Under the pieces are notes generated by a model that was not told where the DNA came from, did not search any database, and was given only the letters and a program-made list of their open reading frames with translations. A program made the position numbers and the translations under genes. From Hyphomonadaceae bacterium (GTDB lineage Bacteria > Pseudomonadota > Alphaproteobacteria > Caulobacterales > Aquidulcibacteraceae), in NCBI GenBank assembly GCA_016791325.1, contig JAEUMU010000180.1:1-8743 (forward strand): a stretch of 8,743 nucleotides of DNA, given 5' to 3'. Each line of letters begins with the position of its first letter. The first letter of the stretch is position 1. Below, piece after piece: positions 1 to 6,597 of this stretch.

Positions 1-66
1 CCTCCTTGCCGCGGCGGAACCCCGCGGCGCAGCCTCTTATAGGGCCGCGACTCTTTGGCGAAACAA
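1..66 (-). promoter_or_regulatory. Leader and candidate promoter of a leftward gene starting outside the window
   Basis: Read on the minus strand, positions 1-6 are AGGAGG, a full Shine-Dalgarno, so a leftward gene probably starts a few bases beyond the window edge. Upstream of it, positions 36-41 read TATAAG and 61-66 read TTGTTT. That is a sigma70-like pair, but with a long 19-nt spacer. A perfect 7-bp GC stem (8-14 with 22-28) would sit in the leader just before the Shine-Dalgarno. The gene itself cannot be seen, so its identity is unknown. The Shine-Dalgarno is the strongest part of the call and the promoter is only a candidate. Confidence 0.35.
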
Positions 67-73
67 GGAAAAC

Positions 74-99
74 CGGGCGCAGCGCGACCATTGCGCCCG
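74..99. repeat. 8-bp inverted repeat in a divergent intergenic region
   Basis: CGGGCGCA (74-81) and TGCGCCCG (92-99) are perfect reverse complements separated by 10 nt. They lie between the candidate leftward promoter and the PBP gene. This could be an operator for a dimeric regulator or a hairpin in a transcript. No known consensus was recognised. Confidence 0.4.
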
Positions 100-131
100 T
101 TCGTTAACGCGCTCACAATGAACAAACGAAC
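99..131. repeat. 7-bp inverted repeat GTTCGTT / AACGAAC
   Basis: GTTCGTT (99-105) is matched by AACGAAC (125-131) with a 19-nt spacer. It directly abuts the preceding inverted repeat, and the two share base 99. The centre is relatively AT-rich for this window. Nothing else recognisable was found between 1 and 237 except the PBP ribosome binding site. Confidence 0.3.
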
Positions 132-222
132 TGTTCCCCAGTGTCGCGCGTTTCGTTGGCAAGACGATCGCGACCTGCCCGCCAGAGGCCGGCCTGCGCT
201 CGAATCGCGCTACCGAGTGCGC

Positions 223-228
223 GGAGGG
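223..228 (+). promoter_or_regulatory. Ribosome binding site that fixes the GTG start of the PBP gene
   Basis: GGAGGG lies 9 nt before the GTG at 238. An in-frame TAA at 229-231 stops any upstream extension. GTG 238 is therefore the first possible start in this frame and is well served by this site. Confidence 0.75.
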
Positions 229-237
229 TAAACCGGG

Positions 238-2580
238 GTGGCTGACGAGAACGATCCAGAGCGGCCGGACGAGTCCGCGCCGCAAATCCCGCGGGAGCCG
301 GCCCAGCCAGCCCCCGGCGATGGTGCGCGCGCCGAAGCGGCTCCGCCCGCCTCGCCGCGCGAGGCCGCGCCTGAGCCGCCGTCCGCGCCCGAGCCGCCGC
401 CCCGCGCCGATGAGCTGCCGCCGAATTTCTTCCGCGCCGCCGGCGACCCGGATGAACCGGAGCCCGAGCCCGAGCCCAAATGGTATGATCCCATGTTGGC
501 GCGCGCGCGCGCCGCTTGGACGCAAGCACGCACTTGGGGCGAGCCGCGCTGGGTGGCGTTCAGTGGCGCCTCGCGCGCCTTCGCTGGCGATGTCTGGCGT
601 CGCCTGCGCGGCATTCGCCGTCCGCGTAACGTGCGCGAAGCGGCTGTATGGAGCGGGTGGGCCGCTGGCGGCTTCGTCGCCCTGCTCGTCGCGTTCTTCG
701 TCTATCTGACCTGGGACATGCCCTCCACGGACGATCTTTGGGAAGCGCGCCAGGGCCAGTCCATCACTTTCCTCGATCGCAACGGCCACGTGATCCTGCG
801 CGAAGGCGCGCAGAATGCGCCCCCGGTCGATCTCGCTTCGCTGCCGCCCTACGTCGCTCAAGCCTTCATCGCCATCGAGGATCGCCGCTTCTATCAGCAT
901 TTCGGCGTCGATTTCGGCGGCGTGATGCGGGCGGGCGCGGAGAACTTGCGCGCCGGGCGCGTGGTTCAGGGCGGCTCCACCATCACTCAGCAGCTGGCGA
1001 AGAACCTCTTCCTCACCAACGACCGCACGTGGCGGCGCAAGGTGCAGGAAATGGCGATGGCGTTGTGGCTTGAAGGACGCTTCAGCAAGGATGAGATTCT
1101 CGCGCTCTATCTCAGCCGGGTCTATTTCGGCGCCGGCGCCTATGGCGTGGAAGCTGCCGCCGAACGCTATTTCGATCGCCCCGCCCGCGAGCTCACGTTG
1201 CTGCAGGCGGCGATGCTGGCCGGCCTTGTCAAAGCGCCGTCGCGCTTCAATCCCGCCCGCCAGGACATCCGCGCCGCGCGCGAACGCGCCGAACTCGTGC
1301 TCACCGAAATGGTGTCGATGGGTTTCATCAGCGAAGCCGAACGCCAGGCCGCGATGCAGGAAGAGCTCGTCATCAGCCGGCGCAATCCCGCCGGCGTGCT
1401 CAGCTATTATCGCGATTGGATCGATCCGCTGCTCAACCAGGTGATCGGCACCCAGCGCGACGATTTCATCGTTGAAACCACGATCGATATCGCCACCCAG
1501 CGCGCAGCAGCCGCCTCTGTGGAGCAGGTGTTGGCGGCGGAAGGCGAAAGCCGCCGCGTCGGTCAGGCGGCCGCTCTCGCGCTTGACGATACAGGCGGCG
1601 TGCGCGCCATGGTCGGCGGGCGCGATTACGATCAGAGCCAATTCAACCGCACCACCCAAGCGCGCCGCCAGCCCGGCTCGTCGTTCAAGTTCTTCATCTA
1701 CCTGGCGGCGATGGAAAACGGCCTCACGCCCTGGTCGATCCGCGAGGATTCGCCCGTGCGCGTCTCGGTCGCCGGCCAGCCCGATTGGACGCCCGGCAAT
1801 TATAGCGGCGAATTCCGCGGCTCGGTTTCGCTCACCACCGCGTTCCAGCACTCCTACAATATGGTCGCCATTCGCGTGGCCAATGAGGTCGGCCATCAGC
1901 GCGTGATCGACGTTGCGCGCCGTCTCGGCGTGCGTTCGCCGATCCACAATTATCCCTCCCTCGCGCTCGGCGCGCAGGAAATGACGCTGCTGGAAATGAC
2001 GCAGGCCTACGGCGCCATGGCTTCAGGCGGCTACAATGTCGAAGCCCACGGCGTCACCCGCATCCGCCGCGCCAACAACAACGAGGTGATGTGGAGTTGG
2101 CGCCCGCAGCACCGCGAACGCGTGATCGAAGATCAGCCGCTGCGCTTCATGAACCTCATGATGCTGCGCACGGTGGAAGCCGGCACCGGCACGCGCGCGC
2201 GCATTCCGGGTCGGCAAATCGGCGGCAAGACGGGCACAGGCAACGATTACCGCGACGCCTGGTTCATCGGCTTCACGCCCGGCTTGGTCGCTGGCGTCTG
2301 GGTCGGCAACGACAATTTCACCATCACCGATCGCGTCACCGGCGGCTCACTGCCGGCGGAAATTTGGGCCGGCTTCATGCCCACCGCGCTGCAGAATCTG
2401 CCAAACCGCGCGCTCTCGCTGCCCACGGATGAGGATTTCAGCACCGGCGCGCCTGATCCGAACGCCGCCTACAGCGCCGTCGCCGCCGGCGCGCCGATCG
2501 GCGCGGTGATCGGCGCGCCCTCTGCGCCACCGCCGCCAGACGATCAGGATCGCTCGCTCGATTTTGGCCCCGAAGGCTGA
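238..2580 (+). CDS. Bifunctional class A penicillin-binding protein (PBP1 family)
   Basis: The 780-residue enzyme should polymerise lipid II into glycan strands and cross-link their peptides in the periplasm while anchored in the inner membrane. Residues 1-135 are a cytoplasmic, Pro/Glu/Ala-rich tail with a PEPEPEPEP run (about 74-80) and a basic stretch (121-133). One membrane helix spans about 138-158. The GT51 glycosyltransferase domain follows: EDRRFYQHFGVD with catalytic E214, GGSTITQQLAKNLFL (245-259), RKVQE with E271, and KDEILALYLSRVYFGAGAYG (284-303). The transpeptidase domain has SSFK (S481 nucleophile, K484), SYN (539-541) and KTG (664-666). All catalytic motifs are intact. No extra regulatory domain is obvious between GT51 and the transpeptidase. 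The C-terminus is a short Ala/Gly/Pro-rich tail. The gene appears monocistronic: a strong stem-loop follows 16 nt after the stop. The family assignment is firm, but which Caulobacter-type paralogue it matches is not known. Confidence 0.97.
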   Translation: MADENDPERPDESAPQIPREPAQPAPGDGARAEAAPPASPREAAPEPPSAPEPPPRADELPPNFFRAAGDPDEPEPEPEPKWYDPMLARARAAWTQARTWGEPRWVAFSGASRAFAGDVWRRLRGIRRPRNVREAAVWSGWAAGGFVALLVAFFVYLTWDMPSTDDLWEARQGQSITFLDRNGHVILREGAQNAPPVDLASLPPYVAQAFIAIEDRRFYQHFGVDFGGVMRAGAENLRAGRVVQGGSTITQQLAKNLFLTNDRTWRRKVQEMAMALWLEGRFSKDEILALYLSRVYFGAGAYGVEAAAERYFDRPARELTLLQAAMLAGLVKAPSRFNPARQDIRAARERAELVLTEMVSMGFISEAERQAAMQEELVISRRNPAGVLSYYRDWIDPLLNQVIGTQRDDFIVETTIDIATQRAAAASVEQVLAAEGESRRVGQAAALALDDTGGVRAMVGGRDYDQSQFNRTTQARRQPGSSFKFFIYLAAMENGLTPWSIREDSPVRVSVAGQPDWTPGNYSGEFRGSVSLTTAFQHSYNMVAIRVANEVGHQRVIDVARRLGVRSPIHNYPSLALGAQEMTLLEMTQAYGAMASGGYNVEAHGVTRIRRANNNEVMWSWRPQHRERVIEDQPLRFMNLMMLRTVEAGTGTRARIPGRQIGGKTGTGNDYRDAWFIGFTPGLVAGVWVGNDNFTITDRVTGGSLPAEIWAGFMPTALQNLPNRALSLPTDEDFSTGAPDPNAAYSAVAAGAPIGAVIGAPSAPPPPDDQDRSLDFGPEG

Positions 2581-2595
2581 TGCAATCGCCACTGC

Positions 2596-2624
2596 GAAGC
2601 GCTGGCGCCATTGCGCCGCGCTTC
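2596..2624 (+). terminator. Strong stem-loop after the PBP gene, probable terminator
   Basis: GAAGCGC (2596-2602) pairs with GCGCTTC (2618-2624). After a one-base bulge at T2603, GGCGC (2604-2608) pairs with GCGCC (2613-2617) around a CATT loop. That gives 12 bp with one bulge, 16 nt after the PBP stop. There is no clear T-tract behind it (CCCTTGAG follows). It may act as a weak intrinsic terminator or as a 3'-end stabiliser. Confidence 0.55.
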
Positions 2625-2626
2625 CC

Positions 2627-2651
2627 TTGAGTGCGTCAACCCCGCTAGCGT
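2627..2651 (+). promoter_or_regulatory. Candidate promoter of the cytochrome b561 gene
   Basis: TTGAGTG (2627-2633), 10 nt, then GCTAGCGT (2644-2651). This follows the Caulobacter housekeeping layout, with a good -35 and GCTA conserved in the -10. The start site would fall near 2657-2659, just before the GGAGG at 2661-2665 that serves ATG 2671. It begins two bases after the stem-loop of the previous gene. Confidence 0.45.
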
Positions 2652-2670
2652 AGCCGTCACGGAGGCGCCC

Positions 2671-3228
2671 ATGCAGTGGATCAACTCGCGGAACGGCTAT
2701 GGCTGGCTTTCCATCGCCTTGCATTGGCTTGCGGCGGCAGGCGTCATCATCATGTTGTTCACCGGCTTCCGCGCCGATATGGCGGGCGAAGCGGGGGAAC
2801 GCGCTGCGCGCGCTGCGGCCATGGGCCTGCACATTTCATTTGGCGCCGTATTGGCGCTGATTTTCCTCGCCCGTATCGCGGCCAGCTATGCCCAGCCGCG
2901 CCCCGCGCCGATCGCCCAGGCTCGCCCGCTGCAAGTTCTTTCCGCGATCACCCATCACGGCCTGCTGCTGGCTCTTCTGATCCAAGTGATCTCGGGGCCG
3001 CTCGCGGTGTGGTCCGGCGGGCGCGCGATCAACGTGTTCGATCTGTTCGCAATCCCAACTCCTTTCGCCGTGCGCAATGAAGGCGTTCACGAACTCGCCG
3101 AAACGCTACACGCCGTTGGCCGTTGGGCTATTATTGCGCTGCTCTCGGCGCATGTGCTGGCCACGCTCAAGCACGCCATGATCGATCGCGACGGCGTGTT
3201 GCAGCGCATGCTTTCAGCGAAAGCTTAG
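2671..3228 (+). CDS. Cytochrome b561 family protein, four-helix dihaem membrane cytochrome
   Basis: The 185-residue integral inner-membrane protein resembles CybB, which moves electrons from the ubiquinol pool, reportedly to superoxide. Four hydrophobic helices are visible (about 13-31, 53-71, 93-113, 149-167). Histidines placed like the CybB haem ligands are H18 (ALHW), H54 (GLHISFG), H147 (LHAVGRW) and H161. The 14-residue spacing of the last pair and the 36-residue spacing of the first pair suit two b haems stacked across the bilayer. The start is ATG 2671 because GGAGG sits 5 nt upstream. An in-frame TTG at 2611 lies inside the preceding stem-loop and has no support. No YceI-like partner is adjacent. 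The 3' end overlaps the convergent metallopeptidase gene by 4 nt. The physiological electron acceptor is unknown. Confidence 0.9.
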   Translation: MQWINSRNGYGWLSIALHWLAAAGVIIMLFTGFRADMAGEAGERAARAAAMGLHISFGAVLALIFLARIAASYAQPRPAPIAQARPLQVLSAITHHGLLLALLIQVISGPLAVWSGGRAINVFDLFAIPTPFAVRNEGVHELAETLHAVGRWAIIALLSAHVLATLKHAMIDRDGVLQRMLSAKA

Positions 3229-3983
3229 CGGGCGAGCCCCACCGCGTGCAGCTCGCTGCCGTGTTCATGCAGCCAATCACGGCCGCGCTCGAACTCAGGC
3301 ATGCAACGGCGCACATGCGCCCAGAAGCGGCGGGAGTGGTTCATCTCGCGCAGATGCGCTACTTCATGCGCCGCCAGATAATCCAGCACGAACCCCGGCG
3401 CCAGGATCAGCCGCCACGAAAACGAAAGCACCCCATCGACCGAGCATGATCCCCAGCGCGAGCGCAATTCCTTCACCTGAATGCGTTCGGGCCGCACTCC
3501 CAGCGTCACGGCGTGATGCGCCACCCGATCGATCAGATCGGCGCGCGCCTGATCCTTCAAGAACCGCAGCACGCGCCGCTCGAACAAGGCCGGATCCGGC
3601 GCTTCCACGATCAGGCGCGGCAGCAGCCCGCCTTCCACGCGCGGCTTGGCCCGCCCATGGGCGAACACCAGATCGTGCTCAACGCCGCGGATCGGCGCTA
3701 CCGAACCGGGCGTCAGCGAAACCCCCTTCGGCAGCCGCGCTAATTCATGGGCGATCCACCCCGCGCGCTCGGCGGCGAACTGCGCCGCATGCTTTAAGTG
3801 CCGCGGCGTCGGCGCGGTGGCGATGGCTTCGCGCCGGGCCGGATCGATGCGGACAGAAACATGCCGCGCGCGCGGATTGACGATCAACGTCACCGGCACG
3901 CGGCGGCCGTCGATCGTTTCGATTTCGGTCCGTGTCGGATCGACCTTCTGTCGCGAATCGAAGCGCATACGCAAGAATCTCAC
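3225..3983 (-). CDS. YgjP/DUF45-family zinc metallopeptidase (SprT-like, M48-related)
   Basis: The 252-residue, apparently cytosolic protein has no signal peptide or membrane helix. It carries the family's zinc site near its C-terminus: HEVAH at about 206-210 (two His ligands and the catalytic Glu), followed by NHSRRFW with the third ligand at about H216. The RSRWGSC block at about 174-180 and the N-terminal beta-rich region (RRVPVTLIVNPRARHVSVRID) are typical of YgjP-like proteins. These are usually 220-260 residues long and their substrates are poorly known. GTG 3983 was chosen because a near-perfect GAAGGAG lies 6 nt upstream. A longer reading from GTG 3998 would place this Shine-Dalgarno inside the coding sequence, and ATG 3968 has only a weak site. 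It is divergent from the GFA gene and tail-to-tail with cytochrome b561. Confidence 0.92.
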   Translation of the reverse strand: MRFLRMRFDSRQKVDPTRTEIETIDGRRVPVTLIVNPRARHVSVRIDPARREAIATAPTPRHLKHAAQFAAERAGWIAHELARLPKGVSLTPGSVAPIRGVEHDLVFAHGRAKPRVEGGLLPRLIVEAPDPALFERRVLRFLKDQARADLIDRVAHHAVTLGVRPERIQVKELRSRWGSCSVDGVLSFSWRLILAPGFVLDYLAAHEVAHLREMNHSRRFWAHVRRCMPEFERGRDWLHEHGSELHAVGLAR

Positions 3984-3989
3984 GATCCG

Positions 3990-3996
3990 CTCCTTC
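3990..3996 (-). promoter_or_regulatory. Shine-Dalgarno deciding the metallopeptidase start
   Basis: On the minus strand this is GAAGGAG, 6 nt ahead of GTG 3983. It supports GTG 3983 over the in-frame GTG at 3998, which lies upstream of it, and over ATG 3968. The same bases overlap the candidate -35 element of the rightward GFA promoter (3994-4000). Confidence 0.6.
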
Positions 3997-4022
3997 ACGC
4001 ACGATTAACGCGGCGCTAGCCT
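3994..4022 (+). promoter_or_regulatory. Candidate leaderless promoter of the GFA-family gene
   Basis: TTCACGC (3994-4000) differs by one base from TTGACGC. It is followed by 14 nt and GCTAGCCT (4015-4022). Counting from the -10, transcription should start at about 4027-4029, on the ATG at 4028. The core GCTAGC is its own reverse complement, so it could also serve as a -10 for the leftward metallopeptidase, although no good minus-strand -35 was found. Confidence 0.45.
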
Positions 4023-4027
4023 GGGGA

Positions 4028-4420
4028 ATGCCCCTTTATCACGGCTCCTGCCATTGCGGCGCCATTCGCTTTGAGATCGCCGCGGAAATCAAGGAGCTCA
4101 CACAGTGCGATTGCTCGCTCTGCCGCAAGAAGAACGCGCTGATGTGCGCCGTGCACGAATCCGCCTTCAAGCTGCAGCAAGGCGAATCTGCGCTGTCTCT
4201 CTATCAGTGGAACACGCGCATCGCCCGCCACTATTTCTGCAACGTCTGCGGCATCTATACGTTTCATCGCAAGCGATCGATGCCCGATCATTACGGCGTC
4301 AACGTCAGGTGCCTGGACGATTTCGATCCGGCCACGGCGCATGTGCGCCAGGCGGAAGGGAAAAGCATGAGCGTCGTCGATGCGGATGCGCGCCCTGAAT
4401 GGAAAGGCCCGCGCGCCTAG
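4028..4420 (+). CDS. GFA-family zinc protein (Gfa-like, CENP-V/GFA domain)
   Basis: The 130-residue soluble protein consists of a single GFA fold. The cysteine pattern is complete: CHC (C8, C10), CDCSLC (C27, C29, C32) and CNVC (C71, C74). This should hold one structural and one catalytic-type zinc. The family is named after glutathione-dependent formaldehyde-activating enzyme, but most members have no proven reaction, so a role in glutathione or formaldehyde chemistry is only a family-level guess. GIYTFHRKR after the last Cys pair is typical. The start is ATG 4028. No spaced Shine-Dalgarno exists (GGGGA abuts the ATG), which fits a leaderless transcript. An open frame extends upstream to 3932, but that region overlaps the divergent gene. 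The stop lies 3 nt from the convergent phaZ stop. Confidence 0.9.
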   Translation: MPLYHGSCHCGAIRFEIAAEIKELTQCDCSLCRKKNALMCAVHESAFKLQQGESALSLYQWNTRIARHYFCNVCGIYTFHRKRSMPDHYGVNVRCLDDFDPATAHVRQAEGKSMSVVDADARPEWKGPRA

Positions 4421-4423
4421 CGC

Positions 4424-5695
4424 CTACTCGCCGACAACCTTGAGCTTCGCGCGCGTCTGAAAGGCGCGCATGAACTCGCGCATGCGCGGATAAATTTCCG
4501 TCTTGAAGCGCCGCCCCGAAAACACGCCGTAATGGCCGACGCCCGGCTGGATGTAATCGCGCCGCATCGCCTCCGGCAGGTTGACGCAAAGGTCGTGCGC
4601 GGCTTGCGTCTGGCCAATGCCGGAAATGTCGTCGTTCTCGCCCTCGACGGTCAACAGCGCTGTCTTGGTGATGGCGCCGCAATCCACGCGCCGGCCGCGA
4701 TGCTGCATCGTGCCCTTGGCCAGCGAATATTCCTGAAACACCTCGATCAGCGTTTGCAGATAGAATTCCTCGGTCAGGTCCATCACGGCGAGGTATTCGT
4801 CGTAGAACTCGCGGTGCTTCTCCGTTGAGTCGCCGTCGCCCTTCACCAGATTCTGGAAATAGGCGTGGTGGGCGTCCACGTGGCGGGAAAGGTTCATGCC
4901 CATGAAGCTGGCGAGTTGCAGGAAGCCTGGATACACGCGCCGGAACGCACCGGGATAGATCATCGGCACGGTGTGGATCATGTTGCTCTTGAACCAGCCG
5001 ATGTCGCGCTGTTCGGCCAGCTTGTTCGGCGCCGTGGGCGAACGGCGCGCATCGATCGGCGAGCCCATGATCGTCACGGTCGCCGGCGTGCAGGGATCCT
5101 GCTCTTCCGACATCAGCGCCACAGCCGCGAGCACCGCCGGTCCCGGCTGGCACACCGCCACCACGTGCGTCTGCGGCCCCAGCGCCCGCACCATGCCCAT
5201 GATATGATCGATGTAATCGTTGAGGTCGAAGCGCCCGGCAAGCACCGGCACCATGCGCGCATCGGCCCAGTCGGTGATGTAAACTTCGTGATCGGGCAGG
5301 AACGCCTCGACGGTGGAGCGCAGCAAGGTCGCGTAATGGCCCGACATCGGCGCCACCAGCAGCACGGTCGGGTCGCTGCGCTCGCCGCGCGCCTGCTTCA
5401 GCGCCGTTTCCTCACGCGCGAAATGGATCATGTCGCACCAGGGGGTGGACCACGCCACCTCCGGCGTCACGCCCACCGGCATCCCGTTCACCATCGTCGT
5501 CGGCAGGTTCCAGTCCGGCTTGCGGTAGCGCCGCGTCATGGACTCGAACAAATCAGAAGCCGCCGCCGCCGTGCGCGCGATCTCGGTATCGGCGCCGGGA
5601 TTGAGCGGCGAGCGCAGTACGCTCGATTGCATCAGCGCCGCGATCCGCAGCGGCGCGACGGACAAATGCCCGAGTTCATAGAGCGAGTAGAGCAT
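4424..5695 (-). CDS. phaZ: Intracellular polyhydroxyalkanoate depolymerase
   Basis: This enzyme mobilises stored polyhydroxybutyrate granules by hydrolysing the polymer in the cytoplasm. The 423-residue product starts MLYSLYELGH, typical of PhaZ1-type depolymerases, and has the family's usual length and no signal peptide. The Cys-type lipase-box equivalent is AVCQPGPAVLAA, with the presumed nucleophile C182. D355 or D356 in EGENDDISG and H388 in PGVGHYG complete the triad at almost the same positions as reported for Cupriavidus necator PhaZa1 (C183, D355, H388). ATG 5695 was chosen because the family's conserved N-terminus begins here and GAAGGG sits 4 nt upstream. A 36-residue upstream extension (to 5803) is not family-like. 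No phaC, phaR or phasin gene is in the window. Its stop is 3 nt from the convergent GFA stop. Confidence 0.95.
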   Translation of the reverse strand: MLYSLYELGHLSVAPLRIAALMQSSVLRSPLNPGADTEIARTAAAASDLFESMTRRYRKPDWNLPTTMVNGMPVGVTPEVAWSTPWCDMIHFAREETALKQARGERSDPTVLLVAPMSGHYATLLRSTVEAFLPDHEVYITDWADARMVPVLAGRFDLNDYIDHIMGMVRALGPQTHVVAVCQPGPAVLAAVALMSEEQDPCTPATVTIMGSPIDARRSPTAPNKLAEQRDIGWFKSNMIHTVPMIYPGAFRRVYPGFLQLASFMGMNLSRHVDAHHAYFQNLVKGDGDSTEKHREFYDEYLAVMDLTEEFYLQTLIEVFQEYSLAKGTMQHRGRRVDCGAITKTALLTVEGENDDISGIGQTQAAHDLCVNLPEAMRRDYIQPGVGHYGVFSGRRFKTEIYPRMREFMRAFQTRAKLKVVGE

Positions 5696-5821
5696 TCGAC
5701 CCTTCGATGCTGCGCCGCACCACGACAACGATTGTGCCGCGCGCCGTGTTTCCAACAAGCTAAGGCGTCGACTTAGGCGAGTTTGCCGCGTTGCGGCGCC
5801 CAACGCGCGACTAGGCCAAAC

Positions 5822-5850
5822 GCCCTAGCTTGGGGCGTCCCGCGCGTGAT
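5822..5850 (-). promoter_or_regulatory. Candidate phaZ promoter in the phaZ-sco spacer
   Basis: On the minus strand ATCACGC (5844-5850) precedes GCTAGGGC (5822-5829) by 14 nt. The -35 matches TTGACGS at 5 of 7 positions and the -10 keeps GCTA. The 5' leader would be about 120 nt. A second, closer candidate is TTGTTGG (5752-5758), 14 nt, GCACAATC (5730-5737). No gene was supported in 5696-5935. A second CTAG at 5811 forms CTAGG/CCTAG symmetry with the one at 5825. Confidence 0.35.
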
Positions 5851-5923
5851 CCCCCACCCACGGTGCGTCCGGAAATTAACGTAATGTCGGCTACCGCGTG
5901 CGGCCAAGCCGTTTCGTGCATGC

Positions 5924-5943
5924 GGCGGTAAATAATTACCGCC
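5924..5943 (-). terminator. Perfect 8-bp hairpin spanning the sco stop codon
   Basis: GGCGGTAA (5924-5931) and TTACCGCC (5936-5943) are perfect reverse complements around a 4-nt AT loop. On the minus strand the first TAA of the stem is the sco stop codon itself. No T-tract follows on the minus strand, so it resembles a 3'-end stabiliser or Rho-type end more than a classical intrinsic terminator. Confidence 0.45.
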
Positions 5944-6589
5944 CGCCCAATCCTGCGGCAACACATTGCGCCAGATCAGCCGGATTGCCGCCGAGCGTGT
6001 TGTAGATCGCCCGCGTGCGCCACTGACCGTCCATCACGTAGAGGAAGGACGAGTGATCAACATTGTAGGAGTCGGCCGGGGCCCCCGCGATTGGCGCGCG
6101 CTGGCTATAGACGCGAAACGCCGCCTTGGCCGCATCCACCTCCGCGCGCGAGCCGGTAAGACCCACCAGACCGGCCGGGAAGCCGTCCGTATGCGAGTAG
6201 GCCTCCATCACCTGCGGCGTATCGCGTTCGGGGTCGAGCGTAATCAGCACGGGCTGCGCATCCGGCGCGCCCAACACCTGCGCCTCAGCGACCATGTACA
6301 TCGTGTTCGGGCACACGTCCGGGCAGTGCGTGAAGCCGAAATAGACGAGCGCCGGCTGGCCGGCGAAATCGCTTTGAGTCACACGCGCGCCATTGCCATC
6401 CACCAAAGTGATCGGCCCGCCCATCGCATCGGCGTTCTCAAGGATGCAATTGCGGGGGGCGGTGGGCGCGGGGACGCCAGCGCCGTTGCTCATCACCAGC
6501 AACAAGGCGCCCAGCCCAGCCAAGCCGGCCGCCGCCACTGCCGGCGCCACTGCGCTGGTGAGCCTGCGACGGGGCGTTTCTACATTCAT
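5936..6589 (-). CDS. SCO1/SenC/PrrC-family copper chaperone
   Basis: SCO proteins are membrane-anchored, thioredoxin-fold periplasmic proteins that deliver copper to, or reduce, the CuA site of cytochrome c oxidase. This 217-residue protein has an N-terminal anchor (about 13-33, after RRR at 7-9). The metal motif is CPDVC (C89, C93) within YFGFTHCPDVCPNTM, and the third ligand is H179 in YNVDHSSFLYVMD. All copper ligands are present. The block ITLDPERDTP (116-125) is also family-typical. ATG 6589 gives the normal N-terminus. No Shine-Dalgarno precedes it, and a -10-like element ends 8 nt upstream, suggesting a leaderless or near-leaderless mRNA. A longer open frame reaching 6850 would overlap the divergent gene and is rejected. 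No oxidase genes are visible nearby. Confidence 0.94.
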   Translation of the reverse strand: MNVETPRRRLTSAVAPAVAAAGLAGLGALLLVMSNGAGVPAPTAPRNCILENADAMGGPITLVDGNGARVTQSDFAGQPALVYFGFTHCPDVCPNTMYMVAEAQVLGAPDAQPVLITLDPERDTPQVMEAYSHTDGFPAGLVGLTGSRAEVDAAKAAFRVYSQRAPIAGAPADSYNVDHSSFLYVMDGQWRTRAIYNTLGGNPADLAQCVAAGLGGR

Positions 6590-6597
6590 GGGGCCAA

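Noticed and set aside
101..110. TTAAC-containing sequence as a CtrA box
   Set aside because: Only a single half-site is present here and at 4005 and 5875. No TTAA-N7-TTAAC pair was found.
37..1947. 636-codon open frame antisense to the PBP gene
   Set aside because: It mirrors the GC-rich codon pattern of the sense gene, has low-complexity His/Arg/Ala/Gly composition and no recognisable domain. The opposite strand carries every PBP catalytic motif.
3932..4027. 32-codon upstream extension of the GFA gene
   Set aside because: It lies inside the divergent metallopeptidase gene and its Shine-Dalgarno. The GFA domain begins right after ATG 4028.
4865..5776. 303-codon open frame antisense to phaZ
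   Set aside because: It is a His/Arg-rich translation typical of an antisense shadow. The PhaZ triad and conserved blocks are on the minus strand.
5696..5803. 36-codon upstream extension of phaZ
   Set aside because: The conserved PhaZ N-terminus begins at ATG 5695 with GAAGGG just upstream. The extension has no family resemblance.
5773..5964. Small 63-codon minus-strand open frame in the phaZ-sco spacer
   Set aside because: It overlaps the sco 3' end, has no ribosome binding site and shows no recognisable motif.
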